This document shows, in pieces, positions 52,532 to 61,299 of a stretch of 64,000 nucleotides of DNA. A program made the translations under genes and the position numbers. How positions within the stretch are numbered: the first letter of the stretch is position 1; each line of letters begins with the position of its first letter. Below the pieces are notes generated by a model. The model saw nothing but the letters and a program-made list of their open reading frames with translations, was not told where the DNA came from and searched no databases. The DNA is from Sediminihaliea albiluteola (GTDB lineage: Bacteria > Pseudomonadota > Gammaproteobacteria > Pseudomonadales > Halieaceae), in NCBI RefSeq assembly GCF_014077625.1, contig NZ_JACFXU010000013.1, positions 496,001 through 560,000 of the forward strand, written 5' to 3'.

Positions 52532-52897
52532 TTAAAAACTCAAAATGTGATCGTGATCGGCCAGCATTTGGCGCATCGCAGGATCATCTAGCAAAATGAC
52601 ATCGATGGCTAAATCATGACTTGTGAGGCCGTATTCTAGCAAAGCTGTCTGATCGACAAATACCTGATCGATATCGTAAAGGGGCAGAGACTCAAGAACC
52701 CGGCCGTGGCTCCGAGTGCCGACAGCACTGGCATCTTGATCGGAGACTAATTGCAGCACAGCATCGCCCATAAACAGCAAGCTAGGAGCTTGCTCAAAAG
52801 CCGCTGCCGCCAGTGCGGCATCCACTGCGGCACGGGCTAGGCTGCCACCGTAGGGTGCATGGCGGGTCAGCAAAAGCACTTTCTTTGTCTGCGTCAT
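52532..52897 (-). CDS. tusC: Sulfur relay protein TusC (DsrF family)
   Basis: A 121-residue DsrF-like subunit with VLLLTRHAPYGGSLARAAVDAALAAAAFE, LLFMGDAVLQL and DQVFVDQTALLEYGL. The gene overlaps tusD by 4 bases. Confidence 0.9.
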   Translation of the reverse strand: MTQTKKVLLLTRHAPYGGSLARAAVDAALAAAAFEQAPSLLFMGDAVLQLVSDQDASAVGTRSHGRVLESLPLYDIDQVFVDQTALLEYGLTSHDLAIDVILLDDPAMRQMLADHDHILSF

Positions 52898-53298
52898 GAG
52901 GGGCCGCCAAAGGTCAGCAATCTATCCACCTCAGCAGTGGCTTCAACCAATAGCCCAAGGCCGCCCAGGCTGAAAGCTGGGTGAAGGGTCTGTGCTTGGC
53001 GTTCATAACGCGCCGCCTCACTAGCATCCAGCAAGCCGCGTTTTAGCGCAGAGCTGATACAGAGGACTAGGTCGAGATTGTGACGCTCGCCTAATTCGGC
53101 CCAGAGCGCTACGGGGTCGGCTTCGCCCTGAGGATATACCGATGTTGCCAGGCCTGAACTAGTGCCTTGGTCAAGAAAGAACACACGGTGAATTTTATGA
53201 CCACGAGCCAGTGCTGCTTCAGCGAAGCGCAATGCACTCAGATTGCTGAGGCCAGAAGCCGGGGAGGCCAATACCAACAGCGCGTAATTCACCGGCAC
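52894..53298 (-). CDS. tusD: Sulfur relay protein TusD (DsrE family)
   Basis: A 134-residue DsrE-like subunit with YALLVLASPASGLSNLSALRFAEAAL and the likely acceptor Cys in LVLCISSALKRGL. It is the first gene of tusDCBE, followed by ybiB and trmA, all on the same strand. A terminator separates it from yccA upstream. Confidence 0.92.
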   Translation of the reverse strand: MPVNYALLVLASPASGLSNLSALRFAEAALARGHKIHRVFFLDQGTSSGLATSVYPQGEADPVALWAELGERHNLDLVLCISSALKRGLLDASEAARYERQAQTLHPAFSLGGLGLLVEATAEVDRLLTFGGPS

Positions 53299-53316
53299 TC
53301 GCCTTGGGGCAGAAAC

Positions 53317-53345
53317 AAAAAACCCCGGTGCTTGGCACCGGGGTT
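53317..53345 (-). terminator. Terminator downstream of yccA
   Basis: Stem AACCCCGGTGC/GCACCGGGGTT with a 3-base loop, and a run of six T on the minus strand. It lies 20 bases after the yccA stop and ends its transcription before tusD. Confidence 0.85.
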
Positions 53346-53364
53346 CGGGGTAGCGCGCTGAGTC

Positions 53365-54048
53365 TTAGTCATCGCCAAAGGCAGTGAGCAGGCTCAACAT
53401 GTGAATGAACAGGTTGTAAATGCTCAAGTACAGAGAGATTGTAGCGCGAATGTAGTTAGTTTCACCGCCGTTAATGATACGGCTGGTATCAAAGAGGATC
53501 AGGCCAGACATGATCATCACCACTGCTGCAGAGATGGTCAGTGACAGTGCTGGTATGTTGAGGAAAATGTTAGCAATCATTGCTACCACTGCCACAAGCA
53601 GACCAACCATCAAAAAGCCACCCATGTAAGAGAAATCCTTACGGGTAGTCAGTGCGTAGGCTGAAAGGCCAAAGAACACGACAGCGGTACCACCAAGGGC
53701 TTGCATCACTAAGGCTGGACCGCCGGGCATGCCAGCATAGTAGTTCAGCATGGGCCCAAGAGAGGCGCCCATTACACCAGTGAAGGCGAAGATAGCCACT
53801 AGACCTTTGCTGCTATCAGCCATCTTATTGACGACAAATAACAGGCCAAAGCCAACCAGCGATAAGATCAGCGCGGCGCCTTGGGGCAGGCCCATCGCCA
53901 TTGAAATACCAGCAGTTAATGCGCTAAAGGCCAGTGTTAGGCCCAGCAGCATGTAAGTGTTTTTCAGTACCTTATTCGTGCTTACCACCGAGCCTATCCC
54001 AGCGGCATTTGCATTGTACTCGTTCCGGTACATCGGATTGTTTTGCAT
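53365..54048 (-). CDS. yccA: YccA, Bax inhibitor-1 family membrane protein
   Basis: A seven-helix inner-membrane protein of the BI-1/YccA family, known in E. coli to modulate FtsH proteolysis. The start MQNNPMYRN is at an ATG with GGAG 6 bases upstream, giving 227 residues; longer forms to 54072 lack such a site. The family core VLKNTYMLLGLTLAFSALTAG and RIINGGETNYIRATISLYLSIYNLF are present. Confidence 0.92.
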   Translation of the reverse strand: MQNNPMYRNEYNANAAGIGSVVSTNKVLKNTYMLLGLTLAFSALTAGISMAMGLPQGAALILSLVGFGLLFVVNKMADSSKGLVAIFAFTGVMGASLGPMLNYYAGMPGGPALVMQALGGTAVVFFGLSAYALTTRKDFSYMGGFLMVGLLVAVVAMIANIFLNIPALSLTISAAVVMIMSGLILFDTSRIINGGETNYIRATISLYLSIYNLFIHMLSLLTAFGDD

Positions 54049-54186
54049 TACATACTCCATAGTGCACGGCACATCATGTGCTTCATGTGATTAGACACAT
54101 AATAAGGGCGAAGTTTCCAAATTCCAACTGATATCGGAATTAGCCCATGCTTTAGAGGCTAAAGTGGAGGATTTGTTGCGCAAGGC

Positions 54187-54221
54187 AAAAAAAACGGGCT
54201 CCTAGATATCTAGGAGCCCGT
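54187..54221 (-). terminator. Terminator downstream of tRNA-Ser
   Basis: A perfect 28-base palindrome (54194-54221) followed on the minus strand by seven T. It begins 6 bases after the tRNA-Ser 3' end. Confidence 0.9.
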
Positions 54222-54227
54222 TGTAGA

Positions 54228-54317
54228 TGGCGGTGGGCCAGGGATTCGAACCCCGGGGAGGGATAAACCTCCAACGGTTTTCAAGACCGCCGCTTTCGAC
54301 CACTCAGCCAGCCCACC
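54228..54317 (-). tRNA. tRNA-Ser (TGA)
   Basis: A 90-base class II tRNA with long variable arm, acceptor GGTGGGC, anticodon TGA at 54281-54283 (complement), T-loop and encoded CCA. It has its own promoter and terminator. tRNA-Ser lies near yccA-tus in pseudomonads too. Confidence 0.96.
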
Positions 54318-54365
54318 TAAAACTTTTGTCACTCTTGCACTGCGCTCAGCAGCGAAGAAGGCGGC

Positions 54366-54393
54366 ATTATACAGCGATGTAAAAAGGACACAA
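54366..54393 (-). promoter_or_regulatory. Promoter for tRNA-Ser
   Basis: Consensus -10 TATAAT (54366-54371, complement) and -35 TTGTGT (54388-54393), 16 bases apart, before tRNA-Ser. Confidence 0.7.
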
Positions 54394-54433
54394 GAGCTCT
54401 TGGCCACTTGTGCCCTAGAACTTTACATTTTTT

Positions 54434-57400
54434 TTAGGATTGCGCCGGCAGCTCGCTTTCCTCAGCAGCATCTTGTTCTTTCAGCTCAGCTACTGGCGCT
54501 GTTTCTGTTGCCGGAGTTGCTGCTGTGCTAGGCGCGGGACCTCGGGGGTCATTACTGGCTCGCAGGGTCACGCGGCCACTGGGTTTAGCCGGTGGCGCAA
54601 TCACATCGCTGAACAAAACCGGGTGGCTAGTGGTAATTGCCACCTCAGTGACCGGTTTAGCTGCGACACGTGGGTCGTTAGTAGCCCGGCCATCAGCGGT
54701 CAGTCCCCTTGCTGCAGCGGCTTGACTACTGGCTGGCTCAGGAGCACTAGTTGCTGCTTTCGCTTCAGCTTCAGCTTCAGTCTCAGTCTCAGTCTCAGGG
54801 CTAGTATCTGCCACTGGCTGCTCTGCACTTGCTGTTGCGCTGAGCTTAGTAGCGGATTCAGCCTTGGCCTGCGCCGCTGTTTCGCTAGGAGCTGTTTGTT
54901 CTTGCTCTGAAGTAGCAGCGGGGGCTTCTGTAGCTGTCGGCTCAGGCTGTTCAGGCTGTTCAGGCTGTTCAGTCGGCGCAGTGCTGGCAGCTGTTTCTTT
55001 AGCTGGCTCTGTCGCTTGCTCGGCTTTCTGCTCGGCATTTGTTGCGCCAGTGGGCTCTTGCTGAGCAACCTTAGCTGGAGCGCTGTGACCTAGCGCTGCG
55101 GCCGCTGCTTGGCTACTTGCAGGGCTGACCGTCTCAGCACTCGCTGAGCTAGGCTTGGCCTCATCGTCAGTGGTGCTCTTCGCAGAGACCTTGCTTTGCT
55201 CGTCAGTACTGACTGCAGAGGACTGCGTCGCCGCATCATCAGCGGGGCGCGGTCCACGGTTGCGGCGACGGCGACGCGGTTCGCCACGCTGGTCACTGGG
55301 TCGCTTGCGAGGTTGATCACCATTAGAGGAGTCATCGCGGCTAGTAGCTTGTTCGGTGCTTGCTACTTCCTCAGTGTTTTGCTTTTGGCTGTCAGAGCTG
55401 TCGCGCTCTGGGCGACGGCGGCGCTGCTGATTGCGACCATTGCGCTCCTCTTTGCGGGACTCTTGCTTAGTATCCTGATCGCGCTCAGCTAAGCTTGATT
55501 CGGTATTGAGGGCTTTTTGCTGGTTTCCGTTCTGCTCGCGCTCTTCGCCATTGCGGTTGCGGTTCTTACCACCACGGCGACGGTTATTGCGATTGCGGTT
55601 ACCCTGGGGCTTGTTTTCGCGCTCGTTGTCATCTGCGCGCTTAGAGCCTTTTGAGTTCTTGGCTTCTGACTTTTTCTTTTTCTCAGGAGCTGCAGCTGCA
55701 GTGCCAAATAGGGCTGCCATCAAACGAGCAAAGAGGCCTTGTTTGGCTTTCTTTTTGCCCTTGTGGTGTTTCTTGCCTTTAGCTTTAGGCGATTTTTTCT
55801 GTGCTTTAGCTTCTGCGTCAGTGTTGTTAGATTCTGGTGCCGGAATGCTGCGTTTAACGCCTTTCACTAGGGCTTCTTGCTGTGGCAGAGCCGCTGAGTG
55901 AGTGTCAGATATCTGATCGGTTTCGGGCACGGTGATATCTATTTTATAGCTGGCCGCTTCGCCTTCAACCTCGTCGTCGCGTAAGCGCTGTACTTCAAAG
56001 TGGGGCGTTTCAAGGTTCGGGTTAGGAATCACCAAGACCCGGGACTTAGTGAGTTGTTCAACTTCACTCAAGGCCAGGCGCTTTTCGTTCAGCAGGTAGG
56101 CGGCAACGTCCACCGGTACAATCGCGCGAACTTCCGCACTGCGCTCTTTGCTGGCTTCTTCGGCTAGCAAGCGCAGTATAGAGAGTGCCAGTGATTTGGT
56201 GTCGCGAATGGTGCCTTGACCAGTACAGCGCGGGCAGACGATTGCGCTGGTTTCACCAAGCGATGGGCGCAAGCGCTGGCGCGACATCTCAAGCAAGCCA
56301 AAGCGTGAAATACGACCTACCTGAACGCGGGCTCGGTCGATTTCTAGGGCGTCGCGCATGCGGTTTTCAACGGCGCGCTGATTGCGTGCCGCAAGCATGT
56401 CAATAAAGTCGATGACCACCAAGCCGCCCATATCGCGCAAACGCAATTGGCGGGCGATTTCGTCGGCTGCTTCGAGGTTGGTTTGTAAAGCGGTGTCTTC
56501 GATGTCGCTACCGCGGGTAGCTCGGGCCGAGTTAATGTCAATTGAAACCAGCGCTTCGGTGGGGTCAATGACGATGGAGCCGCCTGAGGGCAGGCGCACT
56601 TCACGCTGGAAGGCGGTTTCGATTTGGCTTTCGATCTGGAAGCGGTTGAATAGCGGGATGGCATCTTCATAGCGACGGATGCGGTCTTTGTACTGCGGCA
56701 TGACCATGCTGACAAAGTCGATGGCTTGGGCAAAGGCATCGTCAGAGTCGATCAATACTTGGTCGACATCATCGCGCAGATAGTCGCGGATGGCGCGGAT
56801 GATTACGTTGCTTTCTTGGTAGAGCAGCACGGGTGCCTTTACCTTGGTGCTGGCATCGGCAATGGACTGCCAAAGTTGCAGTAGGTAGTTGAGGTCCCAC
56901 TGTAACTCCTCGGAGTTGCGACCTACTGCTGCGGTGCGGGTGATAACACCCATGCCATTGGGAATTTCAAGGGTTGATAGGGCGTCGCGCAATTCGCTGC
57001 GCTCTTCACCTTCGATGCGACGTGAGATACCGCCGGCGCGAGGGTTATTAGGCATCAATACAATGTAGCGACCGGCTAAGCTGATAAATGTGGTAAGGGC
57101 TGCACCTTTATTGCCACGCTCTTCCTTATCTACCTGAACAATAACCTCGGTGCCTTCTTTAACGACATCCTTGATCTTCATCCGACCATCGACGGCGCCG
57201 GGGTCGCGGTAGAAATATTCTCGGGCAATTTCTTTTAGGGGGAGGAAGCCGTGACGCTCAGCGCCGAAGTCGACAAAGGCTGCTTCCAAACTGGGCTCAA
57301 CGCGGGTGATTTTACCTTTGTAGACGTTGGATTTTTTTTGCAGACGGGTACGGTTTTCGATGTCCAGATCGTAGAGACGTTGGCCGTCGACCAGCGCAAC

Positions 57401-57445
57401 GCGCAACTCTTCTGGTTGAGTTGCATTGATAAGCATTTTCTTCAT
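54434..57445 (-). CDS. rne: Ribonuclease E
   Basis: Main endonuclease for RNA decay and rRNA/tRNA processing. It is 1003 residues from [18 protein letters not shown], the usual start; the open frame to 57553 is upstream. The catalytic half (about 1-500) has the S1 domain, [12 protein letters not shown] and the Zn-link CPRCTGQG. The C-terminal half is low-complexity with Arg-rich RNA-binding patches ([20 protein letters not shown]) and two ATNDPR/ASNDPR motifs near the end. Short in-frame repeats encode EQP and TE/AE runs. Confidence 0.95.
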   Translation of the reverse strand: MKKMLINATQPEELRVALVDGQRLYDLDIENRTRLQKKSNVYKGKITRVEPSLEAAFVDFGAERHGFLPLKEIAREYFYRDPGAVDGRMKIKDVVKEGTEVIVQVDKEERGNKGAALTTFISLAGRYIVLMPNNPRAGGISRRIEGEERSELRDALSTLEIPNGMGVITRTAAVGRNSEELQWDLNYLLQLWQSIADASTKVKAPVLLYQESNVIIRAIRDYLRDDVDQVLIDSDDAFAQAIDFVSMVMPQYKDRIRRYEDAIPLFNRFQIESQIETAFQREVRLPSGGSIVIDPTEALVSIDINSARATRGSDIEDTALQTNLEAADEIARQLRLRDMGGLVVIDFIDMLAARNQRAVENRMRDALEIDRARVQVGRISRFGLLEMSRQRLRPSLGETSAIVCPRCTGQGTIRDTKSLALSILRLLAEEASKERSAEVRAIVPVDVAAYLLNEKRLALSEVEQLTKSRVLVIPNPNLETPHFEVQRLRDDEVEGEAASYKIDITVPETDQISDTHSAALPQQEALVKGVKRSIPAPESNNTDAEAKAQKKSPKAKGKKHHKGKKKAKQGLFARLMAALFGTAAAAPEKKKKSEAKNSKGSKRADDNERENKPQGNRNRNNRRRGGKNRNRNGEEREQNGNQQKALNTESSLAERDQDTKQESRKEERNGRNQQRRRRPERDSSDSQKQNTEEVASTEQATSRDDSSNGDQPRKRPSDQRGEPRRRRRNRGPRPADDAATQSSAVSTDEQSKVSAKSTTDDEAKPSSASAETVSPASSQAAAAALGHSAPAKVAQQEPTGATNAEQKAEQATEPAKETAASTAPTEQPEQPEQPEPTATEAPAATSEQEQTAPSETAAQAKAESATKLSATASAEQPVADTSPETETETEAEAEAKAATSAPEPASSQAAAARGLTADGRATNDPRVAAKPVTEVAITTSHPVLFSDVIAPPAKPSGRVTLRASNDPRGPAPSTAATPATETAPVAELKEQDAAEESELPAQS

Positions 57446-57680
57446 AGTGCCATATACCTGATTCGCGCAGGTCTGGCGGGGCTTAAGATCAGCTGTACAG
57501 CCGGCAATTGCCGGGCATATGGTGGGCCGACAGGGTGGCAGCGAGATTTCCAATTTATGGCTGCCAAGCCTGTGGCACTACGCGATACGTTCAGGTGTTC
57601 ATGTATCATCCCGCGCCGCAGGGCGGCCGGTCAGCATTGAGGCGGTTAGCTACTAGCGCTGAACCTGCCTTTTTGGTAGT

Positions 57681-57704
57681 GTCGCAGCACCTGAACCCTG
57701 CGAC
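57681..57704 (-). promoter_or_regulatory. Hairpin in the rne 5' leader
   Basis: GTCGCAG and CTGCGAC pair with a 10-base loop inside the predicted 510-base leader. RNase E leaders in E. coli hold hairpins that mediate autoregulation, so this one may do the same. Confidence 0.4.
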
Positions 57705-57960
57705 TACGCTGTGATATTCCGTAAACTGATTCTGTGTCCCGGCAGACGCACTGCGCGGTTTAAATTATGTCGCTTCGCGGGATTGTTCGGCAGCAGGTGT
57801 GTTGTATCACCCGTTCATCGAGCTCGCGTCGACATCCCTTACAGATGTGTGGTGTTTACTGACGGAGCCGTGCAATTCATCGGCAGGCCCTACCTTCGCC
57901 AGTGGCTTGTCGATTCCCCAATCAATCGTTGTCTTGACAGAGGGCGGCCACACGGTGGCG

Positions 57961-57989
57961 ACTATAACAGCACTTTATAAGTGCTTCAA
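57961..57989 (-). promoter_or_regulatory. rne promoter with palindromic spacer
   Basis: On the minus strand, -35 TTGAAG (57984-57989) and -10 TATAGT (57961-57966) are 17 bases apart. AGCACTT/AAGTGCT (57969-57975 and 57979-57985) form a palindrome within the spacer. Predicted leader about 510 bases. Confidence 0.55.
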
Positions 57990-58030
57990 TTGTAAAAATT
58001 TTTCCCTTTCGAGACCAGCAGGAGCAGCAC

Positions 58031-58987
58031 TTGAGCGAAAAAGACCAATCCCAGCCAGCAGTAGCGGTGAGCTGGCTTGAAATTAGCGAGGAAGATGCTG
58101 GTCAGCGTTTAGATAACTACTTGCTGCGAGTGCTCAAGGGAGTGCCAAAAACCCGTATTTACCGCGGTCTGCGCAAAGGTGAATTTCGGGTCAATAAGGG
58201 GCGGGTCAAGGCTGATTACCGTATTAAAAGCGGCGATGTGCTACGCCTACCGCCGATACGCACTCCGGCGGCGGGTGAAGTGCCTGTTGTACCTGGCTTT
58301 TGGCTGGAGCAGCTTCGGCAGCGGGTGGTTTATGAGGATCCGGGGCTCTTAGTGCTCGACAAGCCTTCCGGTCTGGCGGTGCACGGAGGCAGCGGGCTTA
58401 ACTTTGGCTTAATTGAGTGTTTGCGCCAGTTGCGCCCCGAAGATCGCCGCTTGGAGTTGGTCCACCGCCTAGATCGCGATACTTCGGGCCTGATCATGGT
58501 CGCGCGCAAGCCGGCCGTCCTACGTGAGCTGCATCAGCTATTGCGTAGCGACAAGGTCGATAAGCGCTACCTGGCCTTAGTGGCGGGTAAGTGGCCGCGA
58601 ACTTTAAAGCTTGTTGATGCGCCGCTGGAGAAAAATATCGTGCAATCTGGCGAGCGCATGGTGCGCGTGTCTAAAGAGGGCAAGCGTTCGCTGACCGAGT
58701 TCTCTGTGGTGGAGCGCTTTAAGGAGGCAACCTTGGTCGAGGCCAAGCCCATCACTGGCCGCACGCACCAAATCCGAGTGCACGCTCAGCACGCCGGCTT
58801 TCCCTTGTTGGGCGATCCAAAATACAGCGATGCGAAAAGTGAGGCGCTGTGTCAAAAGCTGGGGCTAAAGCGGCTCTTTCTGCACGCTTGGTCGTTGCGC
58901 TTTAGCTTGCCCGATAGTGGCCGTTTGGCCCTTCAGGCAACTCTGGATGACGACCTAGAATTTATATTAAACCTACTTCGTAAGTAA
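58031..58987 (+). CDS. rluC: Ribosomal large subunit pseudouridine synthase RluC
   Basis: Makes pseudouridines in 23S rRNA (955, 2504, 2580 in E. coli). The 318-residue protein has an N-terminal S4 domain (GQRLDNYLLRVLKGVPKTRIYRGLRKGEFRVN) and the catalytic HRLDRDTSGLIMVAR, with GRTHQIRVH. TTG start with AGGAGCAG upstream. Divergent from rne. Confidence 0.93.
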   Translation: MSEKDQSQPAVAVSWLEISEEDAGQRLDNYLLRVLKGVPKTRIYRGLRKGEFRVNKGRVKADYRIKSGDVLRLPPIRTPAAGEVPVVPGFWLEQLRQRVVYEDPGLLVLDKPSGLAVHGGSGLNFGLIECLRQLRPEDRRLELVHRLDRDTSGLIMVARKPAVLRELHQLLRSDKVDKRYLALVAGKWPRTLKLVDAPLEKNIVQSGERMVRVSKEGKRSLTEFSVVERFKEATLVEAKPITGRTHQIRVHAQHAGFPLLGDPKYSDAKSEALCQKLGLKRLFLHAWSLRFSLPDSGRLALQATLDDDLEFILNLLRK

Positions 58988-58993
58988 TTGATA

Positions 58994-59641
58994 ATGATTG
59001 TTATATTTGACTGGGATGGCACCCTATGCGACTCCATAGACGGCATTGTGCAAGCGATGCAGGCGGCCGCCCAGGAGCTGTCTATAGAGTCGCCAGAAGT
59101 CGATGCGGTGCGCAATATTGTCGGCCTGGGCTTACCCCAGGCTGTGCAGCGCTTGTTTCCAGATAAGAGCGAAGCGGGCAGGTTGGCTTTGGCCGAAGCC
59201 TATTCACGGCAATATATAGCAGCGACTGCTGAGCCAGTAAGGCTCTTCGACGGTGCGCGGGAGATGCTGGAGAATTTGCGGCAATCGGGTTTTGAGTTAG
59301 CTGTGGCCACCGGTAAGAGTCGTCGCGGTCTAAATCGAGTACTCGCCGGTCTGGCCATGGAAGATTATTTTGATGCGACCCGCTGTGCCGATGAGACTAA
59401 ATCTAAGCCTGACCCACTGATGCTGCGCGAGATTCTGGCTGAGCGTGGCTTTGCAGCCGAGCAAGCCTGGATGGTAGGGGATAGTGAATATGATTTGGCG
59501 ATGGCAGCCAAGCTCGGCATGCCTTCGGTAGGGGTCAGTTTTGGGGTGCATTCGCCCGAGCGCCTGCGCCAACACAACCCTCGGCATCTGCTTGATGAGC
59601 TCGGCGAACTGCCTGAGTTATTGCTCAGCGCTAGAGCTTAA
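58994..59641 (+). CDS. HAD family phosphatase (phosphoglycolate phosphatase-like)
   Basis: A 215-residue HAD hydrolase with nucleophile motif FDWDGTLCDS, VATGKSRRGL and MVGDSEYDLAMAAKLGM. The start is ATG at 58994; TTG at 58988 would add two residues. It follows rluC by 6 bases and is probably cotranscribed, as in pseudomonads. Substrate uncertain. Confidence 0.88.
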   Translation: MIVIFDWDGTLCDSIDGIVQAMQAAAQELSIESPEVDAVRNIVGLGLPQAVQRLFPDKSEAGRLALAEAYSRQYIAATAEPVRLFDGAREMLENLRQSGFELAVATGKSRRGLNRVLAGLAMEDYFDATRCADETKSKPDPLMLREILAERGFAAEQAWMVGDSEYDLAMAAKLGMPSVGVSFGVHSPERLRQHNPRHLLDELGELPELLLSARA

Positions 59642-60216
59642 GCCAGGACAGGGTGCCCGGCGCGCTCTAGCATCTTGGTCAGGGCTATTAATGGCAGCCC
59701 TTCTAGGCTGGTAGGGTCATCCCCAGATAGGCGCTCAAATAAGGCGATCCCTAAGCTTTCCCATTTGAAGCTACCGGCGCAATCGTAGGGGCGGTCGCGC
59801 TGTAGATAGTGCTCGATTGCTGTATCGCTCAGCTGGCGAAAGCTGACGCTGAAGGGCTCGACATGATGGAGCGCCAAGTTGGGAGCGAGCATTGCGATAG
59901 CGGTATGGAATACCACCGTGTTGCCGCTACAGGCCTTGAGTTGAGTCCTGGCGCGCTCGTGGTTGCCAGGTTTGCCCAGCAGCTGTCCTTGTAGGGAGGC
60001 CACTTGATCGCTACCAATGACAGTGGCTTCGGGATGAAGCTTGGCCACCGCCCGCGCTTTTTCATCGGCCAGTCGCTCTGCAAGTGAAGCGGGTGTTTCG
60101 CCAGCCTTGGCTTGCTCATCTATGCCAGGCGCAAGGCAGCTAAAGGGCAGGCCTAGGCGTTCTAATAAGCGTTTGCGGTAGGGTGAGGTGGAGGCGAGTA
60201 TTAATGTCTTCATCAT
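59638..60216 (-). CDS. yceF: Maf/YceF-type nucleotide pyrophosphatase
   Basis: A 192-residue Maf-like protein with ASTSPYRKRLLERLGLPF, ADEKARAV, and VIGSDQVASL and GNHERARTQLKACSGNTVVFHTA. YceF hydrolyses m7GTP in E. coli. Start MMKTL may be either Met. Convergent with the HAD gene by 4-base overlap. Confidence 0.9.
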   Translation of the reverse strand: MMKTLILASTSPYRKRLLERLGLPFSCLAPGIDEQAKAGETPASLAERLADEKARAVAKLHPEATVIGSDQVASLQGQLLGKPGNHERARTQLKACSGNTVVFHTAIAMLAPNLALHHVEPFSVSFRQLSDTAIEHYLQRDRPYDCAGSFKWESLGIALFERLSGDDPTSLEGLPLIALTKMLERAGHPVLA

Positions 60217-60283
60217 TGATTGGGCTCAGTGCGTGCGGGGCCTGTGAAAAATCACCTTAATAGGCTGTATTTTAAAGATGTTT

Positions 60284-60312
60284 TTGACAAAGTCCCATTC
60301 CGACCCTATGAT
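60284..60312 (+). promoter_or_regulatory. Consensus promoter for yceD-rpmF
   Basis: TTGACA (60284-60289) and TATGAT (60307-60312) with a 17-base spacer. The predicted start is at or very near the yceD ATG at 60321. Confidence 0.75.
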
Positions 60313-60320
60313 GCGCGCCT

Positions 60321-60860
60321 ATGTTGACTGAGCCCCTCCCGACAACGCTGGATATCCGCAAAGCGGCAGCGCGTGGCGTGAGTATCAGTGGGGTGTTAAA
60401 ACCGCTTGAATTACAACGTTTCCGGGCTTTACTGGCCGCGGATGACGGTGTTATTGAAGCGTTTTTGGCGTTTTCCAAAGACGATGAAGGCCGTTTCCTG
60501 ATCGAGGTGACGACAGACGCACAGGTGATTGTGACTTGTCAGCGCTGTCTTGACCCGATGCCAACCCGCCTGCAAACCAGCCATGTGCTGGCTGTGGTTT
60601 GGTCGGATGAACAGGCGCGCAATCTTCCGCGACACTTGGAGCCACTGATCCTTGAGGAGGAAGCCGGCGAGCTGTGGGAGCTGGTGGAAGACGAACTCGT
60701 ACTGGGTTTGCCTCCTTACAATTACCACGAGCGCAAAGATTGTAATGAGGTATTGGTGGACCTTGCCGCTGCCGAGCCAGAAATGGCACCGGAAGAAGAG
60801 AGGCCCAACCCCTTTGATGTGCTGGCGCAATTAAAGCCCAGCGAGAAAAATCAGGAGTAA
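60321..60860 (+). CDS. yceD: YceD (DUF177) family protein
   Basis: A 179-residue protein with VTCQRCLDPM and later DCNEV, the family cysteines, and PNPFDVLAQLK near the end. YceD co-occurs with rpmF; it is linked to 23S rRNA accumulation. The ATG lies 9 bases after the -10, suggesting leaderless translation. Confidence 0.92.
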   Translation: MLTEPLPTTLDIRKAAARGVSISGVLKPLELQRFRALLAADDGVIEAFLAFSKDDEGRFLIEVTTDAQVIVTCQRCLDPMPTRLQTSHVLAVVWSDEQARNLPRHLEPLILEEEAGELWELVEDELVLGLPPYNYHERKDCNEVLVDLAAAEPEMAPEEERPNPFDVLAQLKPSEKNQE

Positions 60861-60863
60861 ATC

Positions 60864-61046
60864 ATGGCTGTTCAAAAGAGCAAAAAAACCCGTTCGCGTC
60901 GCGGCATGCGTCGTTCACACGATTCCCTGCCGACTAACACGCTGAGCGTGGATCAGACTTCTGGTGAAACCCACCTGCGTCACCACGTCACTGCAGACGG
61001 CTTTTATCGCGGCAAGAAAGTCGTAGATACTGGCAACGACGACTAA
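60864..61046 (+). CDS. rpmF: 50S ribosomal protein L32
   Basis: A 60-residue L32 with [21 protein letters not shown], typical for the protein. It lacks the zinc-ribbon cysteines. It follows yceD by 3 bases; the expected downstream plsX is absent. Confidence 0.95.
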   Translation: MAVQKSKKTRSRRGMRRSHDSLPTNTLSVDQTSGETHLRHHVTADGFYRGKKVVDTGNDD

Positions 61047-61119
61047 GCGAATTCGATCCTGACGTTCTGAAAGGCGCCAGGTTTGTTCGACACGGTACAT
61101 CGCACCGCTGCTCGAATAA

Positions 61120-61145
61120 GCGGGGTTGGCTCTTGCTGTCCCCGC
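61120..61145 (+). terminator. Possible terminator after rpmF
   Basis: GCGGGG and CCCCGC pair with a 14-base loop, followed by ATTTCCC. A weak terminator candidate between rpmF and fabD. Confidence 0.3.
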
Positions 61146-61299
61146 ATTTCCCTCCAGGCAGTGCTGTATGCACTGTCAACTTTGCTTTCTCCGTCTTATA
61201 GATTATCGCCGCCCCGATCCATTGGACCGGCGCATCTTCCTGCCTGCAGGATTGCCGCTTTCGGGTTCGCTGCGGCTGTTACTGAACAGGGTTGACGCT

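Noticed and set aside
54440-54910. 156-residue frame opposite rne
   Set aside because: Antisense to low-complexity rne; no domain, no ribosome-binding site.
54937-54970. 9-base repeats in rne as a mobile or phase-variable element
   Set aside because: In-frame low-complexity EQP coding; indels keep the frame, so no switching expected.
57446-57553. Extended N-terminus of RNase E
   Set aside because: The conserved start MKKMLINA is at 57445; the upstream frame is leader.
61126-61299. Extended N-terminus of FabD
   Set aside because: FabD family starts MTTPSAFIFPGQGSQ; the upstream part is Cys/Arg-rich and unlike it.
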